Assembly: GCA_017979445.1 (NCBI GenBank)
Contig: JADQWC010000228.1
Span: forward strand, 186,001 to 250,000
Source: Akebia trifoliata
Lineage: Eukaryota; Streptophyta; Magnoliopsida; Ranunculales; Lardizabalaceae
DNA: 64,000 nt
Reading direction: 5' to 3'
Below the pieces are notes generated by a model, which was not told the DNA's origin, ran no database searches, and saw nothing but the letters and a program-made list of their open reading frames with translations. Below, piece by piece: positions 35,392 to 47,570 of the stretch. The first letter of the stretch is position 1; every line of letters begins with the position of its first letter. Both the position numbers and the translations under genes were made by a program.

Positions 35392-35813
35392 AGGGTATAT
35401 TACAGTTTGACCCCTATGGCTTAGCATAATTTCATGTTAACCCCTTAACCTTTTGATAATTTCACTCATCTCCCTTACCAGAGATTGTGTTACTGTTCCT
35501 CTAATTTTTTTATCGTAAAAAAATAAATTTTAAAACGACACAAAATCTCAAGTTGAATAAAATTACATTTTGGTGATTCCCCCGTTCTCTACTCCTAATG
35601 AAATTTTGCTGATTCCTCCTTTCTCAACTATTAAAAAGGGTAAAATAGTATTTATAAAAAGTGAAAAAGGCATTTTTAAACAGTTTTATTGATAGAAGGG
35701 GTCTAAGTGAACCTCTTTCATAACTTTAGTGGAGATAAGTGCAATTGTCAAAATGTTAAGGGGTCAACATGGAATTACACCAAACCATAAGGGGTCAAAA
35801 TGTAATTTACCCT
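35392..35813. mobile_element. MITE with ~90-bp inverted repeats (GACCCC type)
   Basis: Left end AGGGTATATTACAGTTTGAC then CCCTATGG; right end reversed AGGGTAAATTACATTTTGAC then CCCTTATGG. The two arms match imperfectly over ~90 bp including a CATGTTRACCCCTTAAC block. The interior is AT-rich and non-coding. This is a common plant MITE style; no clear target duplication found. Confidence 0.75.
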
Positions 35814-35819
35814 TTATAT

Positions 35820-37580
35820 TATGTACTGTATAGTCTGTATCAGATAAATTAACTCTGTTGGTAGATTCTGTGCAAAATATACCCAAGTAGATAAAGATTT
35901 TTAAATATGTTTTCCAAGTTATTTGATATCTTTGTATTCTTCATGGTTTAGGAAACTGAAAAAAGCACCAAGTTGTTGAGAATGTGCTCCGTTAACTTGT
36001 GCAACGTGTTGTGGATTCTCAGCAGATTTGAGGACTAGAAGAAATGATGTGAAAAGTTTCTCTTGAAAATACGAATGTCGAACTCCAAGTTTTTGGGTTT
36101 GTTCCTAATTTTTTAGGTCATATTTTTTTTGTTTTTGGCCCAAACACTATATTGTTCAAATTCTTAATTATTTTCCTTTTGTCCCAAAAACTTGCAATTT
36201 GTAACCTATTTTATGGGCCCATACAAATTACTGCGCAATCCATTGGACATTATTTATCACTCAATTTAGATTTCATTGTAATGTTGCAGGCAGTCTTTGC
36301 ATGGGCTCTATGGAGCTTTCTCATGCATTCTGAATTTTCAATCAAAGCAAGCGCGCTTTATGTGTGGTAAGTCTCTTGTTCACACAAAAACTAATATATT
36401 CATCTTTTGCTAAAAGGGTGTACCACAACCAAAGAATGGTCTCAAAAGTGGGACTTTGTACATGTTGAGGCCCTAAATGTCAAAGATGATGACTTTCCCA
36501 TTTCTTTTATATTGATTTTTGTTTTCTATCTATTACCTATTGTTCTCACTTCAATATGGAAGTCGAACCATTTATGTGCCAAAATTCTTCAGTGGCATTG
36601 AAGCTCTCAACCTCCACTATGTTCCAGATCTTCTAATCCTCTGATATTGTGGTTTTCTCAAATATTCAAAGAGGCACCTCTGGTGTCAAAAGAACCTAAT
36701 ATACATCTTGTTGTTTACAATGGAGTTTCTTATAGTTCTCTTTATATATATATATATATATATATTTAAAACCTCTCTGGTGTAGAGTGGCTTTTTGTGG
36801 AGTGCCGATTTAGTTGAAGCATTCTGGGCCCATTCATAGGGAGAGTGTGTAATTTAAGGAGTCCACGAAATCTATGGCCCATTGGAAGAAGAGAATCAAC
36901 ATGATCTTTGGCACTATTTATTTATTTATTTGTTTTTATAGAAAGCATGTATTACTATATCCCATAAAACATGACAGCATTGATAGAGGAAAGCTTATAT
37001 AGAAATGAAAGGTCCCTCCTAATGTGTCATGAAGCTTAAGCTTGAGTTCACATGAATGGCAGAATGGTCAAATGTTCTTTACTTGAGCTCCTTCTAATTG
37101 TTGATGTGAGGTGTTCATATACCTCCTAAAATATATATTTCTCAACTAAAGTTTTTTTTTCTTTTTTTTCTTTTGAGTATTATATTGTACAAGTTCCTGT
37201 TTCTTGTCATTTTTTATGTGACGGTATCCCCACCCTCTTTGGAAGTGGGACTAATCCCTGCGGATAGGTTTACCATATAAACCTAAATCCCTTACCATAA
37301 TTGCAAAACGTTGTAATTAAATGTTGCAGCCCAAACCCGTTTTAAGTATGCCCTAAACTTTTACGGTAATCCTATTGTAGGCCAAATCCCAAATCAGATT
37401 CCCTACCCTGTAATTCATCTTCTTCCCTGTATGTCCTACATCAGGCGTTGAAGCTCCAAGCTGCCAGCACACTCTGGATCGTCCTATCATCCTATATTTC
37501 AGTTTTCACAAATAGTCAAAATGTCTCCTTCTGGTATCAAAAGAACTTATACTTTTCTTTTTCTTTTTTGGCGAGTATTA
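35820..37580. other. Intergenic region
   Basis: No gene recognised. Short frames at 36152-36370 and 36407-36601 lack codon-level protein character. A TA run at ~36744-36766 is empty. There is a T-rich tract at ~37146-37170. Confidence 0.4.
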
Positions 37581-37582
37581 AA

Positions 37583-37957
37583 GGTGCCTAGCAATTTAGC
37601 TAGGGAACACATGCCATAGCCAAAGATTTTTGTCCTACATGGATTAGAAGTTTCCGAATGACCTGATTTTGGTGAGGATGATCTTTATGGTGAGGAGATC
37701 ATCCTCACCAAAAATCAACCCATTCTGAAACTTCTAACCCCATCAAAACAAGTTGAAGAATCATGGACCATTCATTTTTTTGTAAACCACTTTTGATGGG
37801 GTTAGAAGTTTCAGAATGGGCTAATTTTTGGTAAGGATGATCTCCTCTCCCTGGAGACCATCCTCACCAAAAATCAGCTCATTCCAAAACTTCTAACCCA
37901 TATAGGTAGGACAAAAAACTTTGGCTATGGTGTGGGTGCCCTAGCTAAATTGCCACC
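37583..37957. mobile_element. Foldback MITE sharing the GGAATGGGCTGATTTT core, arm type F
   Basis: The outer arms are GGTGCCTAGCAATTTAGC / (reversed) GGTGGCAATTTAGCTAGGG followed by CCATAGCCAAAG. The inner core is the same as in the 49-52 kb cluster: GGTTAGAAGTTTCAGAATGG, GAGGATGATC hairpins and a TTTGATGGGGTTAGAAGTT block. Unlike the others it is not set in a TA tract. Confidence 0.75.
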
Positions 37958-37984
37958 CGCCTTCTTTCTTCTACTTTTTGCTTT

Positions 37985-38112
37985 TATTTTTGTTTTTTGG
38001 TGATTGGTAAGCCTGTTTTTAATGAGATCAATAACTCGGTGATGGCGGGAATTGAACCGAGGTCTATGTTATCATCACTCCATAGACTTTACCAACTAAG
38101 CTAGCTGGTACC
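37985..38112 (-). mobile_element. tRNA-like SINE (tentative)
   Basis: On the minus strand: CTAGCTTAGTTGGTAAAG (A-box-like), then GGTTCAATTCCCGCC (B-box-like) ~35 bp later, and an A-rich tail toward 37985. The region between them resembles a tRNA anticodon arm. The downstream SINE-like body and A-rich tail argue against a genuine tRNA gene. Confidence 0.5.
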
Positions 38113-38119
38113 TTCAAAA

Positions 38120-39540
38120 GAACTTATACTTTGTTGCCAAATGGAGTTGCTTTGTGTTCTTTGTTCACTGGTCTACCCTTAGAGATGTACAGTGATTTTC
38201 TTACACCTTTCTGGTGTGGAGTGTTCTCTTTTGTGTGTGTGTGTGTGTGAGCTTAGCTGGTTTAGTTGAAGAAGGAAGGCTCTGTTCATAGTGAAAGTTG
38301 ACAACGAGTCCTCCCATGACATTTATGGCCATAGTAAGGAGAGGATCAACACAATATTCAGCAATGAAAGGATTTTTAAAAAAAAAATCTATTATTTGGC
38401 TCCTTGAATAGATTACAAGGCTGTGATGATGATTACAATTTACAAGTGAAGTGATGTTCCACATTCTACTACTTTGATAGTCATTAGCTTACATGGATGG
38501 TTTTTGAATCTTTTTTAAAAATCATGCAGGTTGTTGGACCGAGGATCATTCAAACTTTGTCAGGATGAGGGAGGGTTAAAGTAGATTTTCATGTTCAAAA
38601 TCTACAAGAACTTGATATCTAAGGGATTGTTGTGAGGATGAACCTTGGAGGAGCCCTACCCAAAGGTTTGGATCAATCACCCAACATTTGGTTCAGTATG
38701 AATTTTGTTTTTGTTTCAAATATTTGCGGATGGACACGTATACTAAATGGTGGTTGGGTTTTGCTAGCTACATTCCAAGTCACCGATGATTGGATTATCG
38801 CCCAATTGAAGTAGATAGATTTGTGAGCGGCTCTCCATCCAAGTCAAAACTTTTTGGAGGAAATTCTACAAAAATAGGGTTGGAGTGTGTGCACTGTGAG
38901 TATTTCTTGGGCCTTAGGCTTGGAATGTTAGATTCTGATTATGGAAACTGATTGCTTGAATCTAGAATCTTTGGCTAAAAATTGTTTTGGGGAACTGATT
39001 TGGAATCTTGAATCAGAATCCCCTTTCACTATCCCAATTTCTACCAATTCTGATATGAAATATTAGAAAAAAGAAAAAAAAGAAAGAACAGATTCAAAAA
39101 TCCATTATTATTATTATTTTGTTTTGGTTATGCGAGAATCACTTTTATTATCTCTATCAATCAATTGTAATCTTGTGGACTAGAATCGGAGTCTAAAATT
39201 TGAACCAAATGTATCCATTTTGTCATTTAGGGTGGATTCCATGTTCTAATATAATTGTAGAAATGTTGGGTTCTTAACTACATACATTTACTCCCGTGAT
39301 CAAGAAAAAAAATACTAAATACATTTACATTTGTAAAAATCTATAATAAATAGTATTATTTAACATAATTTTCAATTTTTTATATGAATTAAGTCATTGG
39401 GCTGGGCTATTTGATCCCCCATCTCTTCACCCATTTACTCCTTGTACCTACCCCAAATTTTGAAATACTCTTTTCACCCACTTTTTATGTTTTGTTGCTG
39501 TGCTCTGTGCCCCTACAATCCCAACTGAATCTAATTTTGT
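38120..39540. other. Intergenic region
   Basis: No convincing gene. A 60-codon frame at 38632-38814 and an 87-codon minus frame at 38201-38464 have no recognisable domain. A short GT repeat lies at 38233-38248. Confidence 0.4.
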
Positions 39541-39546
39541 CTTGGT

Positions 39547-39547
<1 letters not shown>

Positions 39548-39593
<46 letters not shown>
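39548..39593. repeat. (CT)n(CA)n microsatellite
   Basis: CT repeats run into about 17 CA units. Overlapping His/Thr-rich and Val/Cys-rich frames are by-products. Confidence 0.95.
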
Positions 39594-39594
<1 letters not shown>

Positions 39595-40083
39595 TCTTCT
39601 TCTTTGTATTTTCGGAAGTTTCAAGAAGGGTTTCAATGAGGATTTCGTGACACAAGAAGTAATACCCTTTGAGGTTGCAAAATAGGTTAAAAATGATCAT
39701 GGAAACCTCTACTCTTAGTCTGGAGGTGGTTGGAAAATCTGGGTAGCAAAAAAGAAAAAAAAAAAATCAAATATTATTTCATTTTGGAAATTTATTGAAT
39801 CTACCTAAAAGGACTTCGTAGGTTCGCACGATTTTTCAATTTGTAGTTTTTTTTACTAAATCACAATGAAATTTTTTGATAACTTCCTACCAAATAAAAA
39901 ATCGACATTATTTATTTGGATGTAAAGAATATTTTTTATTAAGGTTAATTGGGTCGTGTCACCATTTTTTTAATTTGGTCTGAAGGTGGTGCATTGAGCA
40001 CAAACCGTGGGTGTAAATAGTTGCATGTAAAATATTATGTTAGTTCAGTCCAATTGTATAATGAACTGTCCATAAGTTGTTGA

Positions 40084-40247
40084 TCATCCTTTAAAAAGAT
40101 CAAATCATTGTAATATATACTTAAGCTTGTTAAAAGTTACCTTGAATTTAAAAAAAAATTTATATAATAAAATACAATTGTGGTTCTCCTTTTATGTTTC
40201 ATCCTTTAAAAAGATCAAATCATTGTAATATATACTTAAGCTTGTTA
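40084..40247. repeat. 49-bp perfect direct repeat, 115 bp apart
   Basis: TCATCCTTTAAAAAGATCAA and the following bases through CTTAAGCTTGTTA occur identically at 40084-40132 and 40199-40247. A weaker relative (CCTCTAAAAAGATCAACTAA) is at ~40652. At ~40268 the sequence AGCTCCGCTCCTG looks like a hAT right terminus, but no left partner was found. Confidence 0.8.
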
Positions 40248-40934
40248 CCAACGGTGGTTTGCCCCCACTACAAGAAAATCCTAGCTCCGCTCCTGGATAG
40301 GAGATTGATGGGTGGGGATTGAATCGATGACTCGAATCGCCCTTATCAATATGTTAGGGGGCACACTTCCCTTCGTTTGCCAAGAAGAGAGAGTCCAAGC
40401 CGATAAGGGAATAGTTGAATGTCTACCTTGACGAACTACACTTGACGGTGCGGTCATGACGGAACTACACTATAAAGGAGTAGGTTGAAAAGCCAACTTC
40501 ATCCAATTGACTGATTTTTTGTGTGACAAAGATCATGTTTAAAATTTAACTATTCCTATTCCAATTTCTTTACGAATCAAATCAAACCAAAACTCACCTA
40601 ACATATTCATCTAGAATGATTCCAATTATACAATAATCTTCATATTGTACATGTAATCCTCTAAAAAGATCAACTAATTTTAATATTTCTAATTTCATTG
40701 AAAGTTAATCTCTGAATTAAATTTAAAAAAAAAAAAAAAAATCTAATTAAAGAATTGGTTGTAAGTAAAAGTTGGGTGGCAATAGAAGTTCTCTAAATAA
40801 TGGGACAAGGAAACAAATCCATAATTTAATCCCACGTGCGAAATACCTAAGGAAATTATGCCGCCAGTTTAGAGTCAATCGGAACGACGCGTCCAACGTT
40901 TATCTCATCTTCAAATTCAAATCTGGTTTTCTCC

Positions 40935-41085
40935 CCTTTGGTAAAAGGGAAAGAGTCGTGATAACCAGACGTCCGTTATCCCCATCATCACAGATCATTT
41001 GCCTTGAGAGCATTAAAAAAAAAAAAGATTATACGTATCCCGAGGCAAATGATCTATGGTTCTATGAAGAGGGCGTATGTCAGAT
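40935..41085. mobile_element. Foldback MITE, CATAGATGATTT core family, diverged
   Basis: The arms ACAGATCATTTGCCTTGAG and CCGAGGCAAATGATCTATGG are inverted around an A-run loop. The right side (ACGTATCCCGAGGCAAATGA..CTATGGTTCTATG) aligns with the core of the copies at 29865 and 47684. The 174-codon frame at 40772-41296 running through it has no protein character and is rejected. Confidence 0.5.
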
Positions 41086-41299
41086 GGTGCGTCAGAAAAT
41101 CATTATGCTTTTAAAAGATTTCTTCCACGGAAAATGGTCAAGTAACGTGAAAATGAACGATACAATATTTAAACTTGAGACAGAAAATAAACCTGTTGTC
41201 ATTTTTCTAAGGAAATTTTTTTTATTCGTTTTATTGGGAAATGGATTTGTCCGAAAAAATAATTTACATTCCTACAACCAAAATGCAAATGCATAATAT

Positions 41300-43200
41300 C
41301 GTTTGTTTGGTGATTTATCATGTGAAATGCAAGATGAGGACTACTCTTGACTTTTGTTGACCCGGTCAAATCGTTAATATAAAAAAAATCAGATAATAGA
41401 GATGATCAAATGTCAAATATACCTTTATGCATTGAAATTGCGAAAGTATCTTTCAATTAAAGCAACTCAAGTATGCTTGATCTAATCATTCTAAAGACAA
41501 TAATCTTGAGAATTCTAATTATTTTTCAACCAATCTTTTATCGATCTAAATAGTAATTAGTGAGATATGGTAAAATCCTAATTTCATCTAGGTTTTCTTT
41601 TAATCCAATGTGTGTGAAATATTTCAATCCAATTGTTGAGATTTGATTTGAATTTTTTTTTTATAACTAAAACAATGGTATTTTGATAATTTAAATACTA
41701 CAAGGGTAGTTTGGGTATTCAAATCGTAGATTGTCAACAGAATAAACGTTAGTAATGGTTTAACCAAGTCAACAAAAGTTCACGGGGTAGACCTCATTTT
41801 GCATTTATGGAGGGGGGCGGGTGGGGTAATCCTAATTTCGTCTATTTTTCAGGGGTGTTACTAAAATACGCAATTATTTTTAATATGTTTGATGAAAGAG
41901 CAATCATCTTACTCTCCTTAAATAAATAGAATTGAAAGGAATGTACATAGGGTTTTTTTTTTTCAATTTAAAAATTGCAAAAATGATAATTTAGGTTATG
42001 GAAATAAAATTCAAATATAATCAATATGAATACCTTCCTTCGATCACTTTCCCAAATTCTTTTATGTGTGCTTCTCGAAAATCTTGAAACCTTAAGTAAA
42101 GATGACTAAGATGAGGTGCAAACGATGTCGCTCTCTACAAGGCATTTGCATATCTATCAATTTAAAATTTCAATGCATGCATTATCTTTCCTCGTACTTC
42201 TTCGACAATGGAAAGAATGATTAAATCAAACATGAGAATGCTCTGATAGAACTAGAGAGAACACGAACATAAGGAAATATAGAGAAGACGAGGCCAAGAG
42301 CAACACATTTGACATGCTCCTTTGACCTAAGTCTTCTCTAAGAGTCTATCATAAATGACCTAAGTACCCTCATATTCAACTTCTAGCTGATTTTCTTTCC
42401 TAAATCTGTCATATTCAAACTTATGGTAAAGTTTTTTACCTCTTTTTTCAAGTATATAAAATCTTATATTCTCAACCTTCAAACCACAAAAACAAGATAG
42501 GAATTTTAGAGAACTAGAAGACTAATGGAATTTTGATTGAAATATCAAGAGATCCCTTGGAGCATTGAAGATATTAAAAATAGTTTAGCTCAGAGTTTAA
42601 TAGTTTAATTTCATCTTCAATCTTAAGATTCTATCTCTTTCAACTTTTAAATATAAAGACAAGATGAGATTTTTGGAGGAGAATTGGTGGATTTTCTACA
42701 ATACATCGATGAAGATGAGGTTGAATAAGTAAGAGAAAAGGCCATTTAAGTTATTGTTATTAGTCTCTCATAGAAAACCTAGGTCAAGACGGGCATGTCA
42801 TCAGTTTTGAACGCATAGGGTATCGATAATATTGACCACACAACGTGTAAGGAAATTTCTAAATCACCCAAAATGATTTCGTCCCGTATTGTGTTTTTTT
42901 TTGTAATTAAATACAACTGTAGGGGTATTTATCCACTCATAAACCCATGAGACAACACGTTCTCGAACTTAAGTACGAAGAACTTCTCAACCGAGTTACT
43001 TCTCCGCGAAGACTCAAACACCGACTCTAAGAGTCTAAGTACGAACTCTTAATCTCATCCGTCCAATCTCTAAACAGTAAATCCAACTGTTCATCCCATT
43101 TTCTTCCTCTATAAAAATTCCTCTTCAGTTTTTTTTTAGGCCTCACAAGTCACAAAACCGTTTCCATCCTTTCTAATTCGATATTTCGATTCGATCGCCA
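41300..43200. other. Intergenic region upstream of the 43.65-kb gene
   Basis: No gene seen. 43080-43300 has plant-leader-like composition (CTCTATAAAAATTCCTCTTC with a possible TATA at ~43111). A leader intron up to the TTTAG at 43610 is possible. Confidence 0.4.
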
Positions 43201-43649
43201 TTAGAGAAAGAGAGATTTATTACATCGTCGAAACTTGTCTCTCGCTTTTATAAATAGTCTTGTCTTGATGTGTTGTTCTGTCGTTTTTCCCTAAGAAAAA
43301 GAAATTTCTAGGGTTTCTTTAACTTGAATTCTTTCTTCTTTGTTGGAAGAATTACAGATCTATCGATCTTAAAAACTGTTTCTTTGTTTTTTTTTTTTTT
43401 TTTTTTAATCTTTAATCTGAAAATTTTATCTAGGGTTTCTGTAGCTGCAAATCTTTTAATATTCCTTATAAGGATTACATATTTGTTGATCTTAAAAACG
43501 TTTGGATTCTTAATCAGATTAACCGATCTCTTGTGAATCTGAAATCTAATAATCACATCTAGCATTTAGGGTTTCTAGTGCTTGATTTCGTTCTAATTTG
43601 TTTAGTTTAGGTGGAAATTAGGGTTACAAATTTGGAATCTTTATATAAG

Positions 43650-44612
43650 ATGAACGATCAGTCTCGATCGATGAATCAGTCTCAGATGTTGAATCGAAGT
43701 TATGGAGTTTGGCCTCCTCCAGTTCCTCTCCCTCCACCTCCTGAAGATCCGTTAAAATTTCAGAACCGATCTCGGCCTGGTTTCGTTGGAATGAAGCCTG
43801 GGAGGAACAATTGGAAGGGAAAGAAGAGTGCCGATAAGCGTAAAGAGAATCGGAGGATCGAAAATGTTGGAATTGGAGGTTATATTCCTCCAACATTACA
43901 CGAATTGCAATCTAAAAATCGAATGAAGGCCCGAAGATTTTATCCGAAAAAGAAATTCAATCGATTTGCCCCTTTTGCTCCGAGAAACACCACATCGTTT
44001 ATAATCCGAGCAAAGAAATCAGGAGGGATAGCGTCCCTAGTTTCGCCGTGCCCTGTAACACCAGCGATCCTCCCAACTCCAAAATTTTCCCCTTCAAGGG
44101 AAGATCTGGTAGACACTGCGAAGGAAGAGTGGGGACTTGATGGGTACGGATCGATGAATGGTTTGATTCGGCTTCGATCACCAGGGCACGAGATTCATGA
44201 TGATGAGGAAGACGATGAAGGAGGATCGAGTGAGAGTGATGTTGAAGAACACGTCGAGGTTGAGAGGAGATTGGATCATGATTTGAGTCGATTTGAGATG
44301 ATTTACCCTAATTGTGGTGATGAACAAGCTAATATGTTAGAGAATCGAGTGGACGATCAGGATGCCCACATTGCACAGCTTGAAGAGGAGAATTTGACAC
44401 TAAAGGAGAAACTTTTCTTGATGGAAAGAGAGTTGGGGGATCTAAAGATGAGGCTTCAGTGCTTGGAGACGCAGAGAAAGGGAAAGGAGGATGACAATGA
44501 TGAGGCGTCGGATAATGAAGGTGGTGGGGATATCTGCTCAGAGAAGGATAATGAAGGTGGTGGGGGGGATATCTGTTCGGACAAGAGTGTCGGCGATGGT
44601 GATGGTGAGTGA
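43650..44612 (+). CDS. Plant-specific acidic coiled-coil protein of unknown function, 320 aa
   Basis: I chose the ATG at 43650; the frame is open further upstream to 43611 but with no ATG. Residues 1-18 are Ser/Asn/Gln-rich, followed by a proline stretch WPPPVPLPPPPEDP (21-34), a basic Lys/Arg segment (about 50-75), GGYIPPTLHELQ, a basic KARRFYPKKK patch and then a strongly conserved-looking block PRNTTSFIIRAKKSGGIASL with CPVTPAILPTPKFSPSRE. The C-terminal third has an acid run (DDEEDDEGG, near 190-200), a predicted coiled coil (IAQLEEENLTLKEKLFLMER, about 247-275) and a repetitive Asp/Gly tail (two DNEGGG..DICS units). I recall similar plant proteins annotated as PRLI-interacting-factor-like or uncharacterised, but I do not assign a function. 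No introns in the coding part. Confidence 0.8.
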   Translation: MNDQSRSMNQSQMLNRSYGVWPPPVPLPPPPEDPLKFQNRSRPGFVGMKPGRNNWKGKKSADKRKENRRIENVGIGGYIPPTLHELQSKNRMKARRFYPKKKFNRFAPFAPRNTTSFIIRAKKSGGIASLVSPCPVTPAILPTPKFSPSREDLVDTAKEEWGLDGYGSMNGLIRLRSPGHEIHDDEEDDEGGSSESDVEEHVEVERRLDHDLSRFEMIYPNCGDEQANMLENRVDDQDAHIAQLEEENLTLKEKLFLMERELGDLKMRLQCLETQRKGKEDDNDEASDNEGGGDICSEKDNEGGGGDICSDKSVGDGDGE

Positions 44613-45024
44613 ATAATGTCGCCATCGTGTCCTTGTCGATGTAAGTCTCTTCGCTTACAAATCTATCTTGATATTCCCTTCATATGTGCAAATTTCTGTA
44701 TATATAGGTCGTTTGATGGTAGGTTCCTTCTATTTTAGTGCTTTTTTTTTTTTTCTCCTTTTTTTCTTTTTTCTTTTTTGTTTCTGATAATCTGATAGGG
44801 TTCTTGGGGCTTGTAATTAAGCAGCAGAGAAAAAAGGGTGAGCCCATTTTCTAGACTTAATTTGCTCCTCTTTTGTGTTAAAGATTTGTTTTGGGAGATG
44901 GGTTTTAGCTGAAAACTGAGAATTTAATGAATATGTAATGTTTAGTGCTTCATTTGCCTGATAATCTCATGCACAATTATATACTGTTTGGCCTTTGGAT
45001 TTAATTAATAGTGTTTAGCATGTT

Positions 45025-46095
45025 GTTTGCTTAATAATCTTGTGCACAGCTTTCTAGTATATCTGTGGTCGTTGTGTCTTCTTTGAAGAATTAGTTAAGT
45101 TTTGATATTGGGTGTTGGATTTAGAAGATTTTCTTCTTTTTTATTTTGATTGTGGAATCTGGAAGTAATTGTTAATCTGGAATCTGGAAGTAATTGGGGG
45201 TGAGACATTCGACCTTCTCTGGGTTTTCCCATTCATTGTGGATTTAATTATTGTTTGCATGACTGATTTGCTTTGTATTGTTTGAGAAATTTATAGTCAG
45301 TTTGGACTCTGGAGAGCTTCAGTGCGAGCAGGAATGGTGAGTGGTGCGTGTGTCTCACCATCATCGTCTCTCACCTTTTATAATGGAAAAAAGAGGAATC
45401 CATGGCTCCAAACCCAAGAATGGTGGAGAGAATTTACCGGATGTGGATGGAACAACGAAGAGCCCTTTGTACATGGCTAGGGATGGGTTCCTATAATGGT
45501 TTTCAATCTCTAAAACCCTTTATATTTTGTTCATGAACAATACTGTGATGACTTGTCTGAGTCATCTCATTATCTGGAAGATTAGGAGGAAAAGGGTATC
45601 TCGATCTTTCTTTTCTCGTTCATGACTAAACCATGGTTCCGATGGACCCTATTTTTTGTGTTTTTGGATAATGGGGTGTCCGGACTTACATCTAACTAAG
45701 AGGACCAGATGAGTCAGGGCCGGAAACAAGGCATATGGGACCCTCCCCCAGGCAATGCTCGCACATCACACGCACAAGGTAAGTGAGAGGGAACACCCTC
45801 GCGGGTGGGCCCGAGGATATATTGCTCATACTGGGTATCAAACACACAACCTACGGACTTTCACCACTTATTGGATTCGAATTGCCATTGAGCTGATGGA
45901 CATTTGGATTTTGGAAAGAGAAAGGGGAAAGGTTGAAAATATAATAAATTTTAATGTTCTTAAAGCGCATCAGTTATCATTTTATTTAACGTCTTTTTTA
46001 AATTACTAAAGCCTTCCTTAAAAGGAACTTGGGTGTTGAATGTCCTACAGTAATAGAAGGGAGCTTTGGACAAAATTGTAGATATGAACATACTT
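45025..46095 (+). repeat. Direct duplication, copy 1 (partner 47571-48505)
   Basis: The two copies share ordered blocks: GCTTAATAATCTTGTGCACA, then TTGTGTCTTCTTTGAAGAAT; TTCATTGTGGATTTAATTAT; CAGTTTGGACTCTGGAG; CTCTCACCTTTTATAA; GGAATCCATGGCTCC; CATGGCTAGGGATG; and finally CATCAGTTATCATTTTATTT and GAATGTCCTACAGTAATA. Copy 1 contains a SINE. It begins ~400 bp after the 43.65-kb gene. The GGAATCCATGGCTCC..GGTGGAGAGAATTT stretch could be a decayed coding remnant, but neither copy has a long frame. Confidence 0.7.
45740..45898 (-). mobile_element. tRNA-derived SINE, second copy
   Basis: Minus strand: CAGCTCAATGGCAATTCGAA ... AGGTTGTGTGTTTGATACCC ... CAGTATGAGCAATATATCC. Homologous to 28190-28330. 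Inserted into duplication copy 1. The 84-codon frame over it (45755-46009) is rejected as a gene. Confidence 0.6.
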
Positions 46096-46351
46096 AGGCC
46101 AAGTAATAGAGGTTGCTTCGTATGCTCAAACCTTCTTTTGGGCGCATGTCAACCATCCCATCTGCAAAGACTTCCTTTTCTTCTTACTCAAGTTCCCTGG
46201 GAATTTTTTTAATATATTAAACCTATCTTTATTGTATTGACGGCCTTTGGAGCTTAATAAAATATTTTCCTAAAAAAATTATTTTTATAAAAGCTCTTTT
46301 AATAAGTTCTTCCTCGAAATTCCTTTTCTGAAAAATAAGAGTACCCCTTAG

Positions 46352-46714
46352 CCTTACCAAGTTAGTAAGGAATTCACCCTTACCAATGGTCCTTGGGCTT
46401 ACCTCTTGGCATCTAAAAATGTGATCCGATGCTTCAAGGTTATAGAGGATGGAATTTTATGAATTTTGAATTTTAATTTTTCACTGTTTTATTTTATTTT
46501 GAAATTTGGGAGTTTTATAGAAGTTCAGTAGTTGTCCATTTTCAAAACCTTGGATCTACTTGAAAAGAAATTAGTTTTTGAATTATTATATTATTATTTT
46601 TGAATGTGAGTTTTGAATGAAACTGTAGAGCTGTGGTGTTGGATCTCTGATGTTATAATCCATTTGAGCGAAAAGAGCCTTGTTAAGCTTCCAAATCTTA
46701 CTATGATAGTAAGG
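46352..46714 (+). mobile_element. MITE of the TTACTWAGTAAG family
   Basis: It runs from CCTTACCAAGTTAGTAAGG to the inverted ATCTTACTATGATAGTAAGG, and contains GGCATCTAAAAATGTGATCC and GTGGTGTTGGATC blocks shared with the copy at 26227. About 363 bp. Confidence 0.7.
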
Positions 46715-46719
46715 AACTG

Positions 46720-47560
46720 ATTTCATAAAAAACTATCATCTTTAAAAGAATTTTTTACTATTTTAAAATTGTCCTAGACCATAAAATTACGAGCTTTTCC
46801 TATAGACATGTAAAATACCAATTTTTACACACATGTTCAGCGAAGGCCATTTATATTCAATTATAAAAGAAGTAATTCTAGATAGATTTGAACGAGTCTT
46901 TTAAAATTTTGGAATAAAGATTGGATGATAATTATGTTATAGAAAAGAGAGAAAAAAATACCCCTTAGCGCCTCCTGGGAAACATTTTAATGAGTGAAAA
47001 CGCCCTTTAGCATTTCCAAGAGACTTTAAAATAGTGTGTCCAATTGAACTCGCTACATGTAGACCTTTTAGTAAAATTTAAACCTCGCACCCGTTTTCTT
47101 AGTAAAAGTGAAAGTAAAATAATAGAAATTAGGAAAAATTACTTAAAGCTCCCTGGCAGAGGGTTTTCTTTTTTAATAGGTCTTGAATTTTGGACGGTAC
47201 CTTGATAGTCCAATTAGTAAAAAAAATTTCCTTAATGATCCCTCGTTATTGTTGAGCTAACCACTTTTTATTTATTTTCTAAGGTCATTGCTTTTTATTG
47301 TTTTGATCACGAAAATTGTCGAACTTGACATTGTAAAATCCACCTTTTTTTTTTTTCTTAAAATTTTTTCAACTAAAATACATGAGAAAGATCGACTAAG
47401 AACTTGACATAATTACTTGTCTAATAATTTCAAATCAAAAGAGGTTTGTCATAAATATTTATTGTTTTGAAGTTATATCTTGAGGAAAAACATTTATGGT
47501 TGTGACACATATCCATATCAGAAATGTCTCCTATGATGTACATTTCAATGTTACGCCAGC
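46720..47560. other. Intergenic region between the duplicated blocks
   Basis: No gene recognised. At ~47480-47510 there is a half copy of the CATAGATGATTT core family (TCTTGAGGAAAAACATTTAT then GGTTGTGAC). Confidence 0.4.
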
Positions 47561-47570
47561 ACGACTCTTT

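Noticed and set aside
38045..38112. Possible tRNA gene on -
   Set aside because: A and B boxes are present but the acceptor and D arms do not pair well, and a SINE-like body and A-rich tail follow.
39411..39700. His/Thr and Val/Cys-rich frames
   Set aside because: Translations of the CT/CA microsatellite.
40772..41296. 174-codon open frame on +
   Set aside because: The composition is erratic, with A-run translation (IKKKKDY), it crosses a foldback MITE, and it has no recognisable domain.
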